The position numbers and the translations under genes were made by a program. From an uncultured Paracoccus sp. (GTDB taxonomy: Bacteria > Pseudomonadota > Alphaproteobacteria > Rhodobacterales > Rhodobacteraceae), in NCBI RefSeq assembly GCF_947487305.1, contig NZ_CANKWH010000003.1, positions 1 to 64,000 on the forward strand: a stretch of 64,000 nt of DNA, read 5' to 3'. Numbering within the stretch: position 1 is the stretch's first letter; each line of letters starts with the position of its first letter. Below the pieces are notes generated by a model that saw only the letters and a program-made list of their open reading frames with translations, searched no databases and was not told the DNA's origin. This document shows positions 16,559-26,250 of this stretch, in pieces.

Positions 16559-17083
16559 ATGCGGGCATTCGCGCTGACATTGACGATCACGGCCGGGCTT
16601 GGACTGGCCGCTTGCAGCAACGATCCGCGGCTGATGAACCTGAAATCCGGTCAGGACGGGCCGGACGAGTTTGCCATCCTGCCGACGAAACCCCTGTCCA
16701 TGCCGCCCGATCTGGCGCTGCTGCCGACGCCGACGCCGGGTGGCGGCAACATCACCGATCCGACGCCCTTCGGCGATGCGGTGGGCGCGCTTGGCGGCAA
16801 CCCGGCGCGGCTGGCCAATAACGGTGTCGGCGCCGCCGATGGCGGGCTGGTTTCCTATGCCTCGCGTTACGGGGTGCAGCCGAACATCCGTGGCGAGTTG
16901 GCACAGGCCGATGTCGAGTGGCGCTCGAACCATTCGCGCAAGCTGTTGGAGCGGCTGGCCCAGACCAGCGTCTACATGCGGGCCTATCGCCCGATGACGC
17001 TCGACTCGGATGCCGAGTTGCTGCGTTGGCGGCGGGCCGGGGCGCAGACCCCCAGCGCACCGCCGCCGCCTGCGGACGAATAA
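16559..17083 (+). CDS. DUF3035-type lipoprotein
   Basis: 174 residues with a lipoprotein signal ending LAAC at about residue 19. The mature region has the conserved DEFAILPTKPLSMPPDLA segment typical of the DUF3035 lipoproteins of Rhodobacterales, then a Gly/Pro-rich part and a C-terminal helical stretch. Function is unproven; the Pro-rich PDLALLPTP region recalls BamC-like outer-membrane assembly lipoproteins. It directly follows lspA, which would process it. It converges with the beta-propeller gene. Confidence 0.85.
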   Translation: MRAFALTLTITAGLGLAACSNDPRLMNLKSGQDGPDEFAILPTKPLSMPPDLALLPTPTPGGGNITDPTPFGDAVGALGGNPARLANNGVGAADGGLVSYASRYGVQPNIRGELAQADVEWRSNHSRKLLERLAQTSVYMRAYRPMTLDSDAELLRWRRAGAQTPSAPPPPADE

Positions 17084-17093
17084 GACTGTCCGA

Positions 17094-18062
17094 TCAGGGC
17101 CGGGTCGCCGCCCCCCAGGGATAGCGACCGACCTTGATGGTCTTGACCGGGTTGCGGCTGGCCACGTCGATCACCGTCACATCGCCCGAAACGCCGTTGG
17201 TGGTGAAGAGCTGGCTCATGTCCGGTGAAAACGCCATGTGCCAGACGCGGCGGCCGACCAGCACATAATCCTCGACCTCGAGAGTCTTCATGTTGACCAC
17301 GGCGACATGGTTTGCCGGACCCAGGGCGACCCAGGCATATTCCCCCTTCTCGTCGAACTCGAAGCCGACCGGCTGGATCTTGTCGGGGTGGATGTTCGGT
17401 ATGTCGAAGCGCACCTTGCCCAACTCGGCCTGGGACCTGGCGTCGAAGACGGTGATGGTGCCGCCGATCTCGGAACTGACCCACAGCTGACCGCCGTCAT
17501 GGGTGAACTCGGCATGGCGCGGGCGGCTATCGACCAGGGTATTGGCAAAAAGCTGCTGCGTCCCGGTATCGATCCAATGCGCCATATTGGTGGTTTCCGA
17601 GGTGGTGATGGCGATGTTGCCGTCGGGGCTGACCGCCATGCCCTCGGGCTCGATCCCTACATTGATCTGTGCCACGACCTTCTGCGTCTCGGTATCGACA
17701 ACCGTGGTGATCGCGTCATCTTCGTTGGCGATGTACAGGTGCTTGTCGTCGGGATGCAAAACGAATTGCTCGGGGTCCTCGCCCGAGGGCAGGTCATGCA
17801 GGATCTCGCCCGTCTCCGGATCCATAACCTGAACCGTGTCGCTGTCCGAGGCGCAGATATAGACGACACTGTAATCCTTGCTGAAGGTGATGCCGCGCGG
17901 ACGCTCTCCGGTCGGGATGGTGCGCGTCACCTCCAGCGTCGCCACATCGATGACGCTGATGGTGTTGTCTTTTTCATTGGTGATCCAGATCTCGGCGGCA
18001 TGGGCCATCGAGGCGGCGGAAAGGGCGGCCAGAAGCGGGGCGGAAAGGGCAAGACAGCGCAT
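17094..18062 (-). CDS. Periplasmic YVTN-type beta-propeller protein of PQQ-linked catabolism
   Basis: 322 residues with a Sec signal (LAALSAASMAHA) and about seven repeats of the form (V/I)xxVxxGxxPxGxxxxxDG, as in GERPRGITF, GIEPEGMAV and GRRVWHMAF. This is the YVTN propeller fold. A subgroup of such proteins is consistently encoded with PQQ-dependent alcohol dehydrogenases, as here. No catalytic residues are evident; a scaffolding or sensing role in the periplasm is likely. The next gene downstream of its promoter side, at 18083-19300, lies on the same strand 20 bp away. Confidence 0.85.
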   Translation of the reverse strand: MRCLALSAPLLAALSAASMAHAAEIWITNEKDNTISVIDVATLEVTRTIPTGERPRGITFSKDYSVVYICASDSDTVQVMDPETGEILHDLPSGEDPEQFVLHPDDKHLYIANEDDAITTVVDTETQKVVAQINVGIEPEGMAVSPDGNIAITTSETTNMAHWIDTGTQQLFANTLVDSRPRHAEFTHDGGQLWVSSEIGGTITVFDARSQAELGKVRFDIPNIHPDKIQPVGFEFDEKGEYAWVALGPANHVAVVNMKTLEVEDYVLVGRRVWHMAFSPDMSQLFTTNGVSGDVTVIDVASRNPVKTIKVGRYPWGAATRP

Positions 18063-18082
18063 GGCAAACGTCCTTGGTCTGA

Positions 18083-19300
18083 TCAGTCGGAAAAGGCGGT
18101 GCAGGCGGATTCGGCGCGGTCGGTGCCGAGCGTGTCGAGTTCCGTCACCTGGTGCATGAAGCCCTCGATCGGGGCCAAGGCCACCACGGCGCGGTCGCTG
18201 ACCAGCGGGATCGGCTGGCGCATCTGGCCGTTCCAGTCACGGAAGCTTTGCGGGCGGCCCTTGAAGCCGGCCAGCTGGAACTGGTCGGAGAGCAGGAAAT
18301 CCCGCAGCGCGGCCGGATCGGCGCTGTTCAGCCGCGTCACCGCCTCGCCCACGGCGCGGACCGCCGCCCAAGCGGCGTAGTCACCCGATTGCATCTCGCG
18401 GCCTGTCAGCTCGATGAAGCGGCTTTGCAGTTGTGCCGCGCCCGATTGTTCGACCGAGGGCGACCATGCCGCCGGCACGATGCCCTCGGTGCCCCCGGTG
18501 GGACGGGGAAGCCAGGTGTTGAAGGGGATGTAGCGGTCGAAATCGTCCAGCGTGTCCGAGATGAGCAGCAGGTCGTAATCGCCGAAATCCTGCGTGAACA
18601 GCGGCACTTCGGCACTGGCGTTGCGGCGCATGTCGGCATCGAAGGCCCAGGTCTTGCGGGCGGCGATCTTCTGCCCGAATTTCGTGGCCGAGGCGTCCAG
18701 CGCGGCGGAAAATTCGGCATCGCCCGGATGTTCGCCCTCGATCAGCACCAGGTCCGACCATTGCCGCCAGGCGATGAACTGCATCAGCGCATCGGTCAGC
18801 ATTGAATCCGAGGGCGCGGTGTGCAGCAGGTTCCGACGGCAATCGGTGCCGCGCAAGCGGTCCTCGCCACGCGCGACATTGAAGATCAGCGCCCCCTGCG
18901 CCTCGGGCAGATCGGCGATCTTCACCATGGTCTCGGCGGGCGCATCTACCAGCAGGAAGGGGGTCTGGGCCAGTGCCGAACGGGCGGCGGCCAGCGGATC
19001 CTCGCCCTCGGGCACGAGGGTTTCGGTCAGCTGATAGTCATGGCCCGTGAAGCTGCCGGTGGTCGCATTGTCCTCGCGCCCCAGCCGCGCCCCGGCAAGG
19101 CCGGTATCGGCAGGCGGAGGGGCGAGGTTCGACAGGATCGGCGGGTCGGGCTCAACGACCTTCAGCCAGCCGATCGGCACGGCCAGCGGCTCATTCGCCG
19201 CGGTCTGGGCCAGCGCAGGCGGGGCAAGCGCGGTCGCCAGCAGCACCGCAACTGAAAGGCTGCGCCAGTCGCAGCGGGCGGCCTGTGCCGGTCCGGTCAT
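18083..19300 (-). CDS. Substrate-binding-like protein associated with quinoprotein catabolism
   Basis: 405 residues from an ATG with GGGGAGGAT just upstream. A signal peptide ends ALAPPALAQ. The body has the Leu/Ile/Val-binding type fold (LVLIEGEHPGDAEFSAALDASATKFGQKI). The family is ABC-transporter binding-protein-like but sits in PQQ alcohol dehydrogenase clusters without permease partners, and none is present here. It probably acts as a periplasmic ligand sensor or helper. It is divergent from the cytochrome gene, sharing a 172-bp control region, and forms a pair with the downstream beta-propeller gene. Confidence 0.8.
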   Translation of the reverse strand: MTGPAQAARCDWRSLSVAVLLATALAPPALAQTAANEPLAVPIGWLKVVEPDPPILSNLAPPPADTGLAGARLGREDNATTGSFTGHDYQLTETLVPEGEDPLAAARSALAQTPFLLVDAPAETMVKIADLPEAQGALIFNVARGEDRLRGTDCRRNLLHTAPSDSMLTDALMQFIAWRQWSDLVLIEGEHPGDAEFSAALDASATKFGQKIAARKTWAFDADMRRNASAEVPLFTQDFGDYDLLLISDTLDDFDRYIPFNTWLPRPTGGTEGIVPAAWSPSVEQSGAAQLQSRFIELTGREMQSGDYAAWAAVRAVGEAVTRLNSADPAALRDFLLSDQFQLAGFKGRPQSFRDWNGQMRQPIPLVSDRAVVALAPIEGFMHQVTELDTLGTDRAESACTAFSD

Positions 19301-19472
19301 CCTTATCCTCCCCTTTCGGAAAGAATAAAAACTGTCGTGCAGAGGCCCAATTCGACCATGGTCCCATGCCGGTCTGCTGCAGCGCGGCGCTTCGCTACCT
19401 ATGTCGAATAGCCGTGAAGGAGTGCACCGACTTAGACCAAGAGCAAGGTGACAGGCTGAGGAGGAGTTTGCC

Positions 19473-20186
19473 ATGTCCGGACTTGCGAAACCGACCGAAC
19501 GGCTGATCCTGGCCGCGATCCTGAGCGTGGCGACGCTGACCCCGGTGGCCGTTCTGGCCCATGGCGACGTGGTGCCGCAGGCCGTCGATACGACCGGCCT
19601 GCCCGAGATCGCCGCCGATGACTGGGCAACCGTCAACCCCTATCGTGCCGATACCGCTGGCGACGAGGTGTTCAACAAGGCGGTCGCGATCGGAGCCTCG
19701 GGCTATAACCAGAACTGCGCCCGCTGCCACGGGCTGGAGGCGATCTCGGGCGGGCTGGCCCCGGATCTGCGCTATCTCGAGGCCGAGGAATATGGCGATG
19801 AGTGGTTCATCGAACGCTTCAGAGAGGGCTACACGCAGGACGGCGTGACCAAGATGCCAGCCTTTGGCGAGCTTCTGGGCCCGGCGGCTGCCTGGGCGAT
19901 CCGCAGCTATGTCGAAAGCCGCCCCGATGACGGGCAGGTGACAGAGGCCGCGCCGGAGCTGACCGAGATCCGCGACTCGCTGAAGGCGGCGGCCGATGGC
20001 GGCAGTGCCGACAGCGCGGCGATTGCCGCCCGGTTGACCGAGATCGCAGGTGCCATCGAGACTCTGTCGGGCGCCCCGGTCTCGGACAATATCGCCATCC
20101 GCGCGGCCCATGTGCTGGAAGCCAAGCCCGAAGCCTATGGCGAGGCGGCCGAGGTGTTGACCATCGGGCTGTCGGCGGCGCATTGA
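19473..20186 (+). CDS. Cytochrome c (PedF/c550 type) for quinoprotein dehydrogenase
   Basis: 237 residues with a Sec signal. One haem site is CARCH (Cys82, Cys85, His86) with likely axial Met128 in VTKMPAFG. The C-terminal ~100 residues form an extra helical domain. It resembles the c550 cytochromes (PedF) that accept electrons from PQQ ethanol dehydrogenases, and is comparable in role to cytochrome c553i of Paracoccus. It is periplasmic and passes electrons toward the terminal oxidase. AGGAGGAG precedes the start by 6 bp. A binding-protein gene follows 10 bp downstream. Confidence 0.88.
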   Translation: MSGLAKPTERLILAAILSVATLTPVAVLAHGDVVPQAVDTTGLPEIAADDWATVNPYRADTAGDEVFNKAVAIGASGYNQNCARCHGLEAISGGLAPDLRYLEAEEYGDEWFIERFREGYTQDGVTKMPAFGELLGPAAAWAIRSYVESRPDDGQVTEAAPELTEIRDSLKAAADGGSADSAAIAARLTEIAGAIETLSGAPVSDNIAIRAAHVLEAKPEAYGEAAEVLTIGLSAAH

Positions 20187-20196
20187 TGCCGATGTG

Positions 20197-21216
20197 ATGC
20201 GGATGCGAACGAATTTCATCGCAGGCAAGGGGGCGCAATGCGCCCTTTTCGCCGTTCTGGCGCTTGGCCTTGCCACGCCATTTGCCGCGCAAGAGGCCGG
20301 GACCAAGGCCCCGCTGTCGCCCTTCGCCGTCACCACCCCGCCCTCGGCCGAGACGGCCCAGGGCAAACAGGATCCCTGCGCCGATTTCGTGCCGCAGGCC
20401 AAGCCGCAGAACGCGAGCCGCGACATCGTCGGGCAGGATCTGGATCAGGTCATCGAACGCGGCTTCATGACTTTCGCCGTCTATGATGCCTATCCGCCCT
20501 ATTCCTGGCTCGAGGGCGAGACCCCGCGCGGGGTGGATGTCGATATCGCCAAGCTGATCGCCGGCGAGATCGGGGTCGAGCCGCGCTTTACCTTCGTCAT
20601 GTCGGGCGAGAACCTGGAAACCGACCTGAGGCTGAACATCTGGCAGGGCTCGGCGCTGAATGCGCCGGTGTCGAACGTGATGATGCGCGTCCCCTATGAC
20701 AGCCATTTCGCCTGCCGGGTCGAGCAGGTGGTGTTCAACGGCCAATATGCCGAGGAATCCATCGCCATCGCCTATGCCAAGAAGGACTACCCCGAGAACC
20801 CGCCGGTGCCGGCCTATTTCCGCATCGACACGGTGGGGGTCGAGAATGACTCGATCTCGGATTTCTACCTGACCGGCTTTGCCGGCGGGCAGACGGCGGC
20901 GGGGGTGCGGCGCTATCCGACCGTGGCGGCGGCGATGCAGGCGCTGGCGGATGGCGAGGTGATGGCGGCGATGGGGCCACGCGGGCAGCTGGAATATGCC
21001 ATTGCCCAGCTTGGCCCCGAGGCCGGGATCGGGCTGCACCAGCCGCCCTTGCCGGGACTGGCCAAGTCACGCTGGACGCTGGGGACGGGCGAACATTTCG
21101 CCCATCGGCCGTTGGCCTATGCGGTGGATGACGCCATCGCGGCAGGTCTGGCCGATGGCCGCATCGCGAAGATCTACGAAAGCTACGGCATGACGCATCA
21201 GCCGCCCGAGAGGTAA
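20197..21216 (+). CDS. MoxJ/XoxJ-like periplasmic binding protein
   Basis: About 339 residues. The signal peptide is followed by a family 3 solute-binding fold (VIERGFMTFAVYDAYPPYSW, GVDVDIAKLIAGEIG). A CADF segment sits before the domain. This matches the MoxJ/XoxJ type proteins encoded with PQQ alcohol dehydrogenases, thought to help activate or mature the dehydrogenase by binding partly open apoenzyme. GTG 20194, ATG 20197 and ATG 20203 are all possible starts and none has a strong ribosome site, so translation may couple to the cytochrome. It converges with the sensor kinase. Confidence 0.85.
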   Translation: MRMRTNFIAGKGAQCALFAVLALGLATPFAAQEAGTKAPLSPFAVTTPPSAETAQGKQDPCADFVPQAKPQNASRDIVGQDLDQVIERGFMTFAVYDAYPPYSWLEGETPRGVDVDIAKLIAGEIGVEPRFTFVMSGENLETDLRLNIWQGSALNAPVSNVMMRVPYDSHFACRVEQVVFNGQYAEESIAIAYAKKDYPENPPVPAYFRIDTVGVENDSISDFYLTGFAGGQTAAGVRRYPTVAAAMQALADGEVMAAMGPRGQLEYAIAQLGPEAGIGLHQPPLPGLAKSRWTLGTGEHFAHRPLAYAVDDAIAAGLADGRIAKIYESYGMTHQPPER

Positions 21217-21222
21217 GGGCTT

Positions 21223-23439
21223 TCAGCCCTCGGACGGTGTGACCGAGGCCAGAAAGCTGCGCAGGGCGTCGGTGTCCAAGGGCTTTGGCAGCAGCGCCAT
21301 CCCCTCGGCGAGACAGGCCTCGACCAGCGTGGCCGAGCGGTCGGCCGAGATGATCCGGCCCGGGCGGCGGCCGAAGCGCAGCTCGACCTCGCGCGCCAGA
21401 TCGAGCCCGGTTTCGCCCTCGCCCAGCTGATGATCCAGCAGAACCGCATCGGGGGCGATGCCGGTCTCGTCCAGCAGCACCAGCGCCTCGGCATAGCTGC
21501 CCGCCTCCAGCACGCTGACGCCCCAGCTGTCCAAGAGCCCCACCATCGCCTCGCGCATTTGGTCATCGTCATCGACCAAGAGCACGATCAGCCCGTCACC
21601 CGGCAGGGTCTGGTCATCGGCATCCGACAGATCGCCAGCCGCCATGGTCAACTGCGGCGCGGCCCCCGACCCGGCCAGCGGCAGCGTCACCTTGAACACG
21701 GTGCCCTTTCCGGGGATGGAACACAGTTCCAGATGATGCCCCAGCCGCGCGCAGGCGCGTTCCACGATGGCAAGGCCAAGCCCCATGCCCTCGCTGGCGC
21801 TGGCGCGGCGGTTCAGCCGGCGGAATTCCTCGAAGATCACCCGCTGATCGGCCTCGCGGATGCCGGGGCCGGTATCCCAGACCTCCAGCCTGAGCGCGCT
21901 GCCCTGCCGCCTTGCGCCGACAAGCACCCGGCCCGAGGCGGTATAGCGGATGGCGTTCGACATCAGGTTTTGCAGCACCCGACGCAGGAAGCCCGCATCG
22001 CTGACCACATGGGCGGCGCTTGGCATCACCCGCAGGTCCAGCCCCTTGGCCTCGGCCTGCGGCGCCAGCGCATTGGCGACCGGGATCAGGATCTCGTCCA
22101 GCGGGAAGGCATAGCGGTCCAGCGGCTCGTCGTCGCTGTCCAGCCGCGAGATATCCAGCAGCGCCTCGATGATGTCCTCGACATTCTGCAGCGCCTGTTC
22201 GGCCTTGGCGATGGTCTCGGCCTGCGGCCCCTCCTTGGCGCCCATCAGATAGAGCTTCGCCGCCGACAGCGGTTGCAGCAGGTCATGGCTGGCGGCAGCG
22301 ACGAAACGGTTCTTGGCGGCGTTCGAGCGTTCGGCCCCCCGCAGGGCCAGTTGCAATTCGGCGGTGCGGGCGCGCACGCGGTCTTCCAGCGACTGGTTCA
22401 CCCGGGTCAGGTCGGCCAGACTGGCGCGTTCTTCGGTCACGTCGGTCAGGCTGATGATGAAACCGTCATCCGGCAGGTGCTGCATGAAGGTTTCCAGCGT
22501 GCTGCCGTGACGGTCCGAGAGTTCCTGAAACACCGGCGCGCCGCGGCGGCTGTGATCGCGGACCCAGTCGGTGATCCGGTGCCGCGCCTCGGCATCGGGC
22601 AGCACGAACATCTGCTGCAACTGCTCGGCCACGCGCTCGAAATCGGCGCCGATGCGGAAGGCGGTCGGCGGCAGGCGGGTGAGAATGCGGAACTGCGAAT
22701 TCCACAGGACCAGCCTTGCATCGCGGTCGAACACCGCCACGCCCTGCACCAGATGATCCAGCGCCGCGCGGATCACCTGCGACTGGTTGTCCAGCAGGTT
22801 CTCGCGCGCCGCCCGCTCGGCCCGGATCAGGTCGGTCACGTCGGTCTGGATGATGGCGGTGCCGCCATTGGCGGTGCGATGCTCGCTGATCTGCAGCCAG
22901 TGATCGCCGGCCAGCCCGATGGTCAGGTTGGCATGGGGCTGGCCGTGGCTTTGCAGCCGCGCCTCGCGCCAGTCGTCGCGGCTGACCCCGCGCGGCAGGC
23001 GCAGATGGGCGCTGTCGCTGGCCAGCGAGATATAGCTGGTGAATCCCATGCCCAGCCACAGCCGGTCCCGCACATCGCGCAGGCCCCAGCAGAAGCGGCT
23101 GTTATAGAGCTTCAGCCGGTCGTCCTGATCGAAAAGGGCAAAGCCCTCCTGCACGGTTTCCAGCGCGCTTTCGACATCGCGCCGCTCGCGTTCGACCAGG
23201 GTATTGGCCTGCGACAGCTGCTCGTTGCTTTCGTTCAGCAGACGCAGCGCGGTTTCCAGTTCCGAGGTGCGGCGGCGAACCTCTTCTTCCAGCACCACCG
23301 CGCGTTCGAAATGGGCATAGGCGGCACCATCGGCATCGGTCTGCGCCTCGACCCGGCGCATCAGCGCGTCGCAGATCGCGGTCATCTTCGACAGCTTCCG
23401 CTCGAGTGAATCGGCGGGGTCCAGAAGGCTTTCGGTCAT
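21223..23439 (-). CDS. Hybrid sensor histidine kinase / response regulator (FlhS/ExaS-like)
   Basis: 738 residues and no membrane helix, so it is cytoplasmic. A coiled coil (residues 40-95) precedes two PAS domains (about 95-205 and 225-335) and a second coiled coil. The HisKA site is His385 in ASHDLLQP, the HATPase has NLMSNAIRYT, DTGPGI and GMGLGLAI, and a C-terminal receiver domain carries Asp669. NahK/FlhS-type kinases of this layout control alcohol and formaldehyde oxidation. Its start overlaps the FIST gene stop by 4 bp, and the response regulator is next in the operon, so the three form one sensing unit. The input signal is unknown. Confidence 0.88.
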   Translation of the reverse strand: MTESLLDPADSLERKLSKMTAICDALMRRVEAQTDADGAAYAHFERAVVLEEEVRRRTSELETALRLLNESNEQLSQANTLVERERRDVESALETVQEGFALFDQDDRLKLYNSRFCWGLRDVRDRLWLGMGFTSYISLASDSAHLRLPRGVSRDDWREARLQSHGQPHANLTIGLAGDHWLQISEHRTANGGTAIIQTDVTDLIRAERAARENLLDNQSQVIRAALDHLVQGVAVFDRDARLVLWNSQFRILTRLPPTAFRIGADFERVAEQLQQMFVLPDAEARHRITDWVRDHSRRGAPVFQELSDRHGSTLETFMQHLPDDGFIISLTDVTEERASLADLTRVNQSLEDRVRARTAELQLALRGAERSNAAKNRFVAAASHDLLQPLSAAKLYLMGAKEGPQAETIAKAEQALQNVEDIIEALLDISRLDSDDEPLDRYAFPLDEILIPVANALAPQAEAKGLDLRVMPSAAHVVSDAGFLRRVLQNLMSNAIRYTASGRVLVGARRQGSALRLEVWDTGPGIREADQRVIFEEFRRLNRRASASEGMGLGLAIVERACARLGHHLELCSIPGKGTVFKVTLPLAGSGAAPQLTMAAGDLSDADDQTLPGDGLIVLLVDDDDQMREAMVGLLDSWGVSVLEAGSYAEALVLLDETGIAPDAVLLDHQLGEGETGLDLAREVELRFGRRPGRIISADRSATLVEACLAEGMALLPKPLDTDALRSFLASVTPSEG

Positions 23440-24581
23440 CGCCGCGCCGGTTGCTGGGGGTGGAAGAAGGCCACCCCGGTCATGGTCATGTTCACATGGG
23501 TCGCGCCATATTGCTCGCCATAGGTCGAGAAGCCCACCACGTCATGGCGCCGAAAGCTGTCGGACATGGTGCGGCTGGCCTGTGTCTGCTCGGCCTCCTG
23601 CCGGCGCAGCACGCAGTCGCAGATCAGCACCCGGTCCAGATCACCCATCCGGGCAATGGCCTGCAGGTCCTGTTCCAGCGTCTCGGCAATGTCGCGGGTC
23701 TGGGCCAGCGTCAGCACCACCCCCTCGTCAATGGCCGAGTAGAAGACCAGATCGCCGTCATCGGTGACGCGCTGGATCGAGCGGACGTAATATTGCCCGC
23801 CGACCCGCACCACCAGCGGATGCGCGGCAAAGGTGAAGGTCGACAGCTGGTCCGGGTCCTTGCCGAGGATGCGGGCATATTCGCGTGCCGCCGGCTCGTC
23901 ATTGATCCGCTGGACGATGCGGCCGTCGCGGTCGGCCTTTGTCACCACCATGCGCTTGTCGCCGGGCTCCAGGTGGTCGAAGCTGAACACCTTGATCGGA
24001 CAATCGGTGCGCAGGAAGGCCAGCACCGCGGCATTGGTCATCACCCGGCCATTATGGGCGACAAGGCAGCGGTCGAACTGCTGCCCGTCGCCGGCCGATC
24101 CGCCGAACAGCGGCACCGGCCCCAGCCCCTGCGCGACCATGCGCATCAGCGCGTCCTCGCGCATGGTGATGCCATCGACCATCAGGAAGGCGAATTCATG
24201 GTGGAAATCCGGCCCGGCCCGCATCGTCGCCTTGCGGGCAAGGATCAGTTCGCGCACCTGACGTGCGGCATCCAGCGCCCCGAGATCGGGGAATACCACG
24301 GTGGCGGCGCGAAAATGCGCCTTCGGCAGGCCGACGGCGACGATGCGCCCCTCGACATAGCCGCGATCGATCTCTCCGGCGGTGGTGCAGGCGATGACCG
24401 AGACATCGGGCAGGGCCTCGCTGGCGGCGGCGCAGACGGCCGCGAAATCGGCGGCGGGCGAGACAAACAGCGCCAGCAGCGCCAGATCATCACCAAGCGC
24501 CGCGCGCAATTCGCCGCCGACATCGGCGCAATCGGGCGGCAGGTTGGCCACGCGGGTCAGGCGGGTGACAGTCTCGCTCAC
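23436..24581 (-). CDS. FIST-domain sensory protein
   Basis: 381 residues with FIST_N (about 35-220; ALFVSPAADF, VIACTTAGEI, PLFGGSAGDG) and FIST_C (about 225-365). FIST domains bind small ligands, probably amino acids or metabolites, and usually act upstream of signalling proteins. This one has no output domain of its own and overlaps both neighbours by 4 bp (response regulator and hybrid kinase). It therefore most likely feeds a metabolite signal to the kinase. In related bacteria, FIST-kinase-regulator sets accompany PQQ alcohol dehydrogenases. Confidence 0.87.
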   Translation of the reverse strand: MSETVTRLTRVANLPPDCADVGGELRAALGDDLALLALFVSPAADFAAVCAAASEALPDVSVIACTTAGEIDRGYVEGRIVAVGLPKAHFRAATVVFPDLGALDAARQVRELILARKATMRAGPDFHHEFAFLMVDGITMREDALMRMVAQGLGPVPLFGGSAGDGQQFDRCLVAHNGRVMTNAAVLAFLRTDCPIKVFSFDHLEPGDKRMVVTKADRDGRIVQRINDEPAAREYARILGKDPDQLSTFTFAAHPLVVRVGGQYYVRSIQRVTDDGDLVFYSAIDEGVVLTLAQTRDIAETLEQDLQAIARMGDLDRVLICDCVLRRQEAEQTQASRTMSDSFRRHDVVGFSTYGEQYGATHVNMTMTGVAFFHPQQPARR

Positions 24582-25354
24582 GTCTCGAAGGAACCCAGGT
24601 TGCCGATCCGCGCCTCTTGCGCCACCAGCACCGCCTGCGTGCGGCTGTTCACCCCCAGCTTGCGCATGATCGAGGTGACATGCGCCTTGACCGTGGTCTC
24701 GGCGATCGACAGCTCAAAGGCGATCTGCTTGTTGAACTTGCCCTCGCAGATCAGCGCGAGGATGCGCGCCTGCTGCTGGGTCAGGCTGTTCACCCGGTCG
24801 GCGGCGGGGTTGCCCGAACCGCCCTCGGAGGGGCGCGGCAGGACCGTGCCCTCGGGCAGGAAGCTCTCGCCCCGCGCCACCGCGTCGAAGGCCGACTGGT
24901 AGACATGGCGTTGGCTGTGCTTGGGCACGAAGCCCGCCGCCCCCGCACTCATGGCGGCGGCGATGATGCGCGGATCGGTGACGGACGAGACGATCATCAC
25001 CAGCGATCCCGGCGCGGCGCGGCGCACGCGCAAAAGGCCCTCCAGCCCGTCCACATCCGGCAGGTTCAGGTCCAGCAAGATGATGTCGGGCGGCGGTGCG
25101 CTTTCCAGCCGGAGGATCGCCTCGTTCAACGTTTCCACGGCGGTGACATCGGTGATCCCCCGCACCATGCGAAGCGTGATCGAGATCGCGTCGCTGAACA
25201 GCGGGTGATCCTCGACGATCAGGGCGGTTTCGATGCGCCGGTTCGGGCCGTCGCGGTTCGATTCGGGGTGTGTGGCATTCTGCTGCATGAAGCCAGCATA
25301 TCGTGATTGTGAAGCTTGTCGCCACGGTTGCGTGAAGGACGGGGGACGGGTCAT
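24578..25354 (-). CDS. LuxR-type response regulator
   Basis: 258 residues. The receiver domain (about 42-160) has acidic pocket ED (48-49), phospho-acceptor Asp95 in LLDLNLPD and the VSS switch. The LuxR HTH (about 188-250; LTQQQARILALICEGKFNKQIAFELSIAETTVKAH) is C-terminal. The start at 25354 is preferred because it overlaps the ApbE stop as ATGA and has GAGG upstream; ATG 25288 would give a shorter protein. Partner of the hybrid kinase, and likely activator of the alcohol dehydrogenase and cytochrome genes, comparable with FlhR and ExaE-like regulators. Confidence 0.88.
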   Translation of the reverse strand: MTRPPSFTQPWRQASQSRYAGFMQQNATHPESNRDGPNRRIETALIVEDHPLFSDAISITLRMVRGITDVTAVETLNEAILRLESAPPPDIILLDLNLPDVDGLEGLLRVRRAAPGSLVMIVSSVTDPRIIAAAMSAGAAGFVPKHSQRHVYQSAFDAVARGESFLPEGTVLPRPSEGGSGNPAADRVNSLTQQQARILALICEGKFNKQIAFELSIAETTVKAHVTSIMRKLGVNSRTQAVLVAQEARIGNLGSFET

Positions 25355-26250
25355 GTCGCCTCGCTGATGAGATCGCCATTCGGGGCGATGGCGGTGATGC
25401 GGGTGACGGCGGGACCGGCGCGGCGCAGGATCGTCGCCAGCGCGGGGCGGTCGGCAAGGCAGAGGGCGGTGGAGAGCCCGTCGGCCAACGCGGCGCTGTC
25501 GGCCTCGACGCTGAGCGTGGACCAGAGCTGGTCGGTTTTTCCTGTCGGATCAAGAATATGCGGGGCGCTGCCCAGCATCATCGCGGTGGGCGAAGAGGTG
25601 GCGATGGCATTGCCGGAGAGAGACCGGTCCAGCACCAGCCCGAGGCCCGGATCGCCGACCCCTACCCGCCACGGCCCGCCAAGCGCGGCAAATTCACCCA
25701 GATCGACCAGCGCGCGGGTGAGGCCATGTTGCGCCAACACCTCGCGCACCGCATCGGCGGCGAAGCCCTGCGCGATGCCGTTCAGCGTCAGCGCCTGCCC
25801 CGGCGCCAGCTGCACCCGGTCGGCGGTGATCCGAAGCCGGTCCCAGCCAATCAACGCGCGGGCAGGGCCGGGGTCGCGCCCCTCGGCCAGCGCCCGCCAG
25901 AGCGGCTGCACCGTCGGATCGAAGCGGCCTTCCGTCAGCGCATGGACATCGCCTGCAAGCCGCAGGAGGGCAAGAAAATCCGGGTCGGGATCGTCGAGCC
26001 GCCCCGTCGCGTTCAGCTGCGACACGGCCGAGTTGAGGCGGTAAAGGCTGAACAGGTCCTCGATCTGCTGCATCCGGGCCAATGCGGCGGTCAGGGCCGG
26101 GCCGGTCTGCCGGGGCGGGCCGTGCAGCGTCAGGCGGGCATCGGCGCCCATGACGACACCCTGCCAGTCGGCGGGGGCGGCCAGCGCGGGCCGGGCCAGC
26201 GCGGCGAAGGCGGTGACGGCGAGAAAACGGCGGCGGGTCTGGGCGCTCAT
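25351..26250 (-). CDS. ApbE-family FAD:protein FMN transferase
   Basis: 299 residues with a Tat-like signal (RRRFLAVTAFAALARPALA). Family motifs include the early MGADARL, FSLYRLNSAVSQLN, the central NGIAQGFAADAV and LVDLGEFAALG, and the C-terminal ADGLSTAL. ApbE enzymes attach FMN to a Thr or Ser of partner proteins in the periplasm. The upstream gene, overlapping by 4 bp, encodes a NosR-type protein with an FMN-binding domain, the likely substrate. This is the NosX-NosR relation, but here no nos genes are nearby. Confidence 0.88.
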   Translation of the reverse strand: MSAQTRRRFLAVTAFAALARPALAAPADWQGVVMGADARLTLHGPPRQTGPALTAALARMQQIEDLFSLYRLNSAVSQLNATGRLDDPDPDFLALLRLAGDVHALTEGRFDPTVQPLWRALAEGRDPGPARALIGWDRLRITADRVQLAPGQALTLNGIAQGFAADAVREVLAQHGLTRALVDLGEFAALGGPWRVGVGDPGLGLVLDRSLSGNAIATSSPTAMMLGSAPHILDPTGKTDQLWSTLSVEADSAALADGLSTALCLADRPALATILRRAGPAVTRITAIAPNGDLISEAT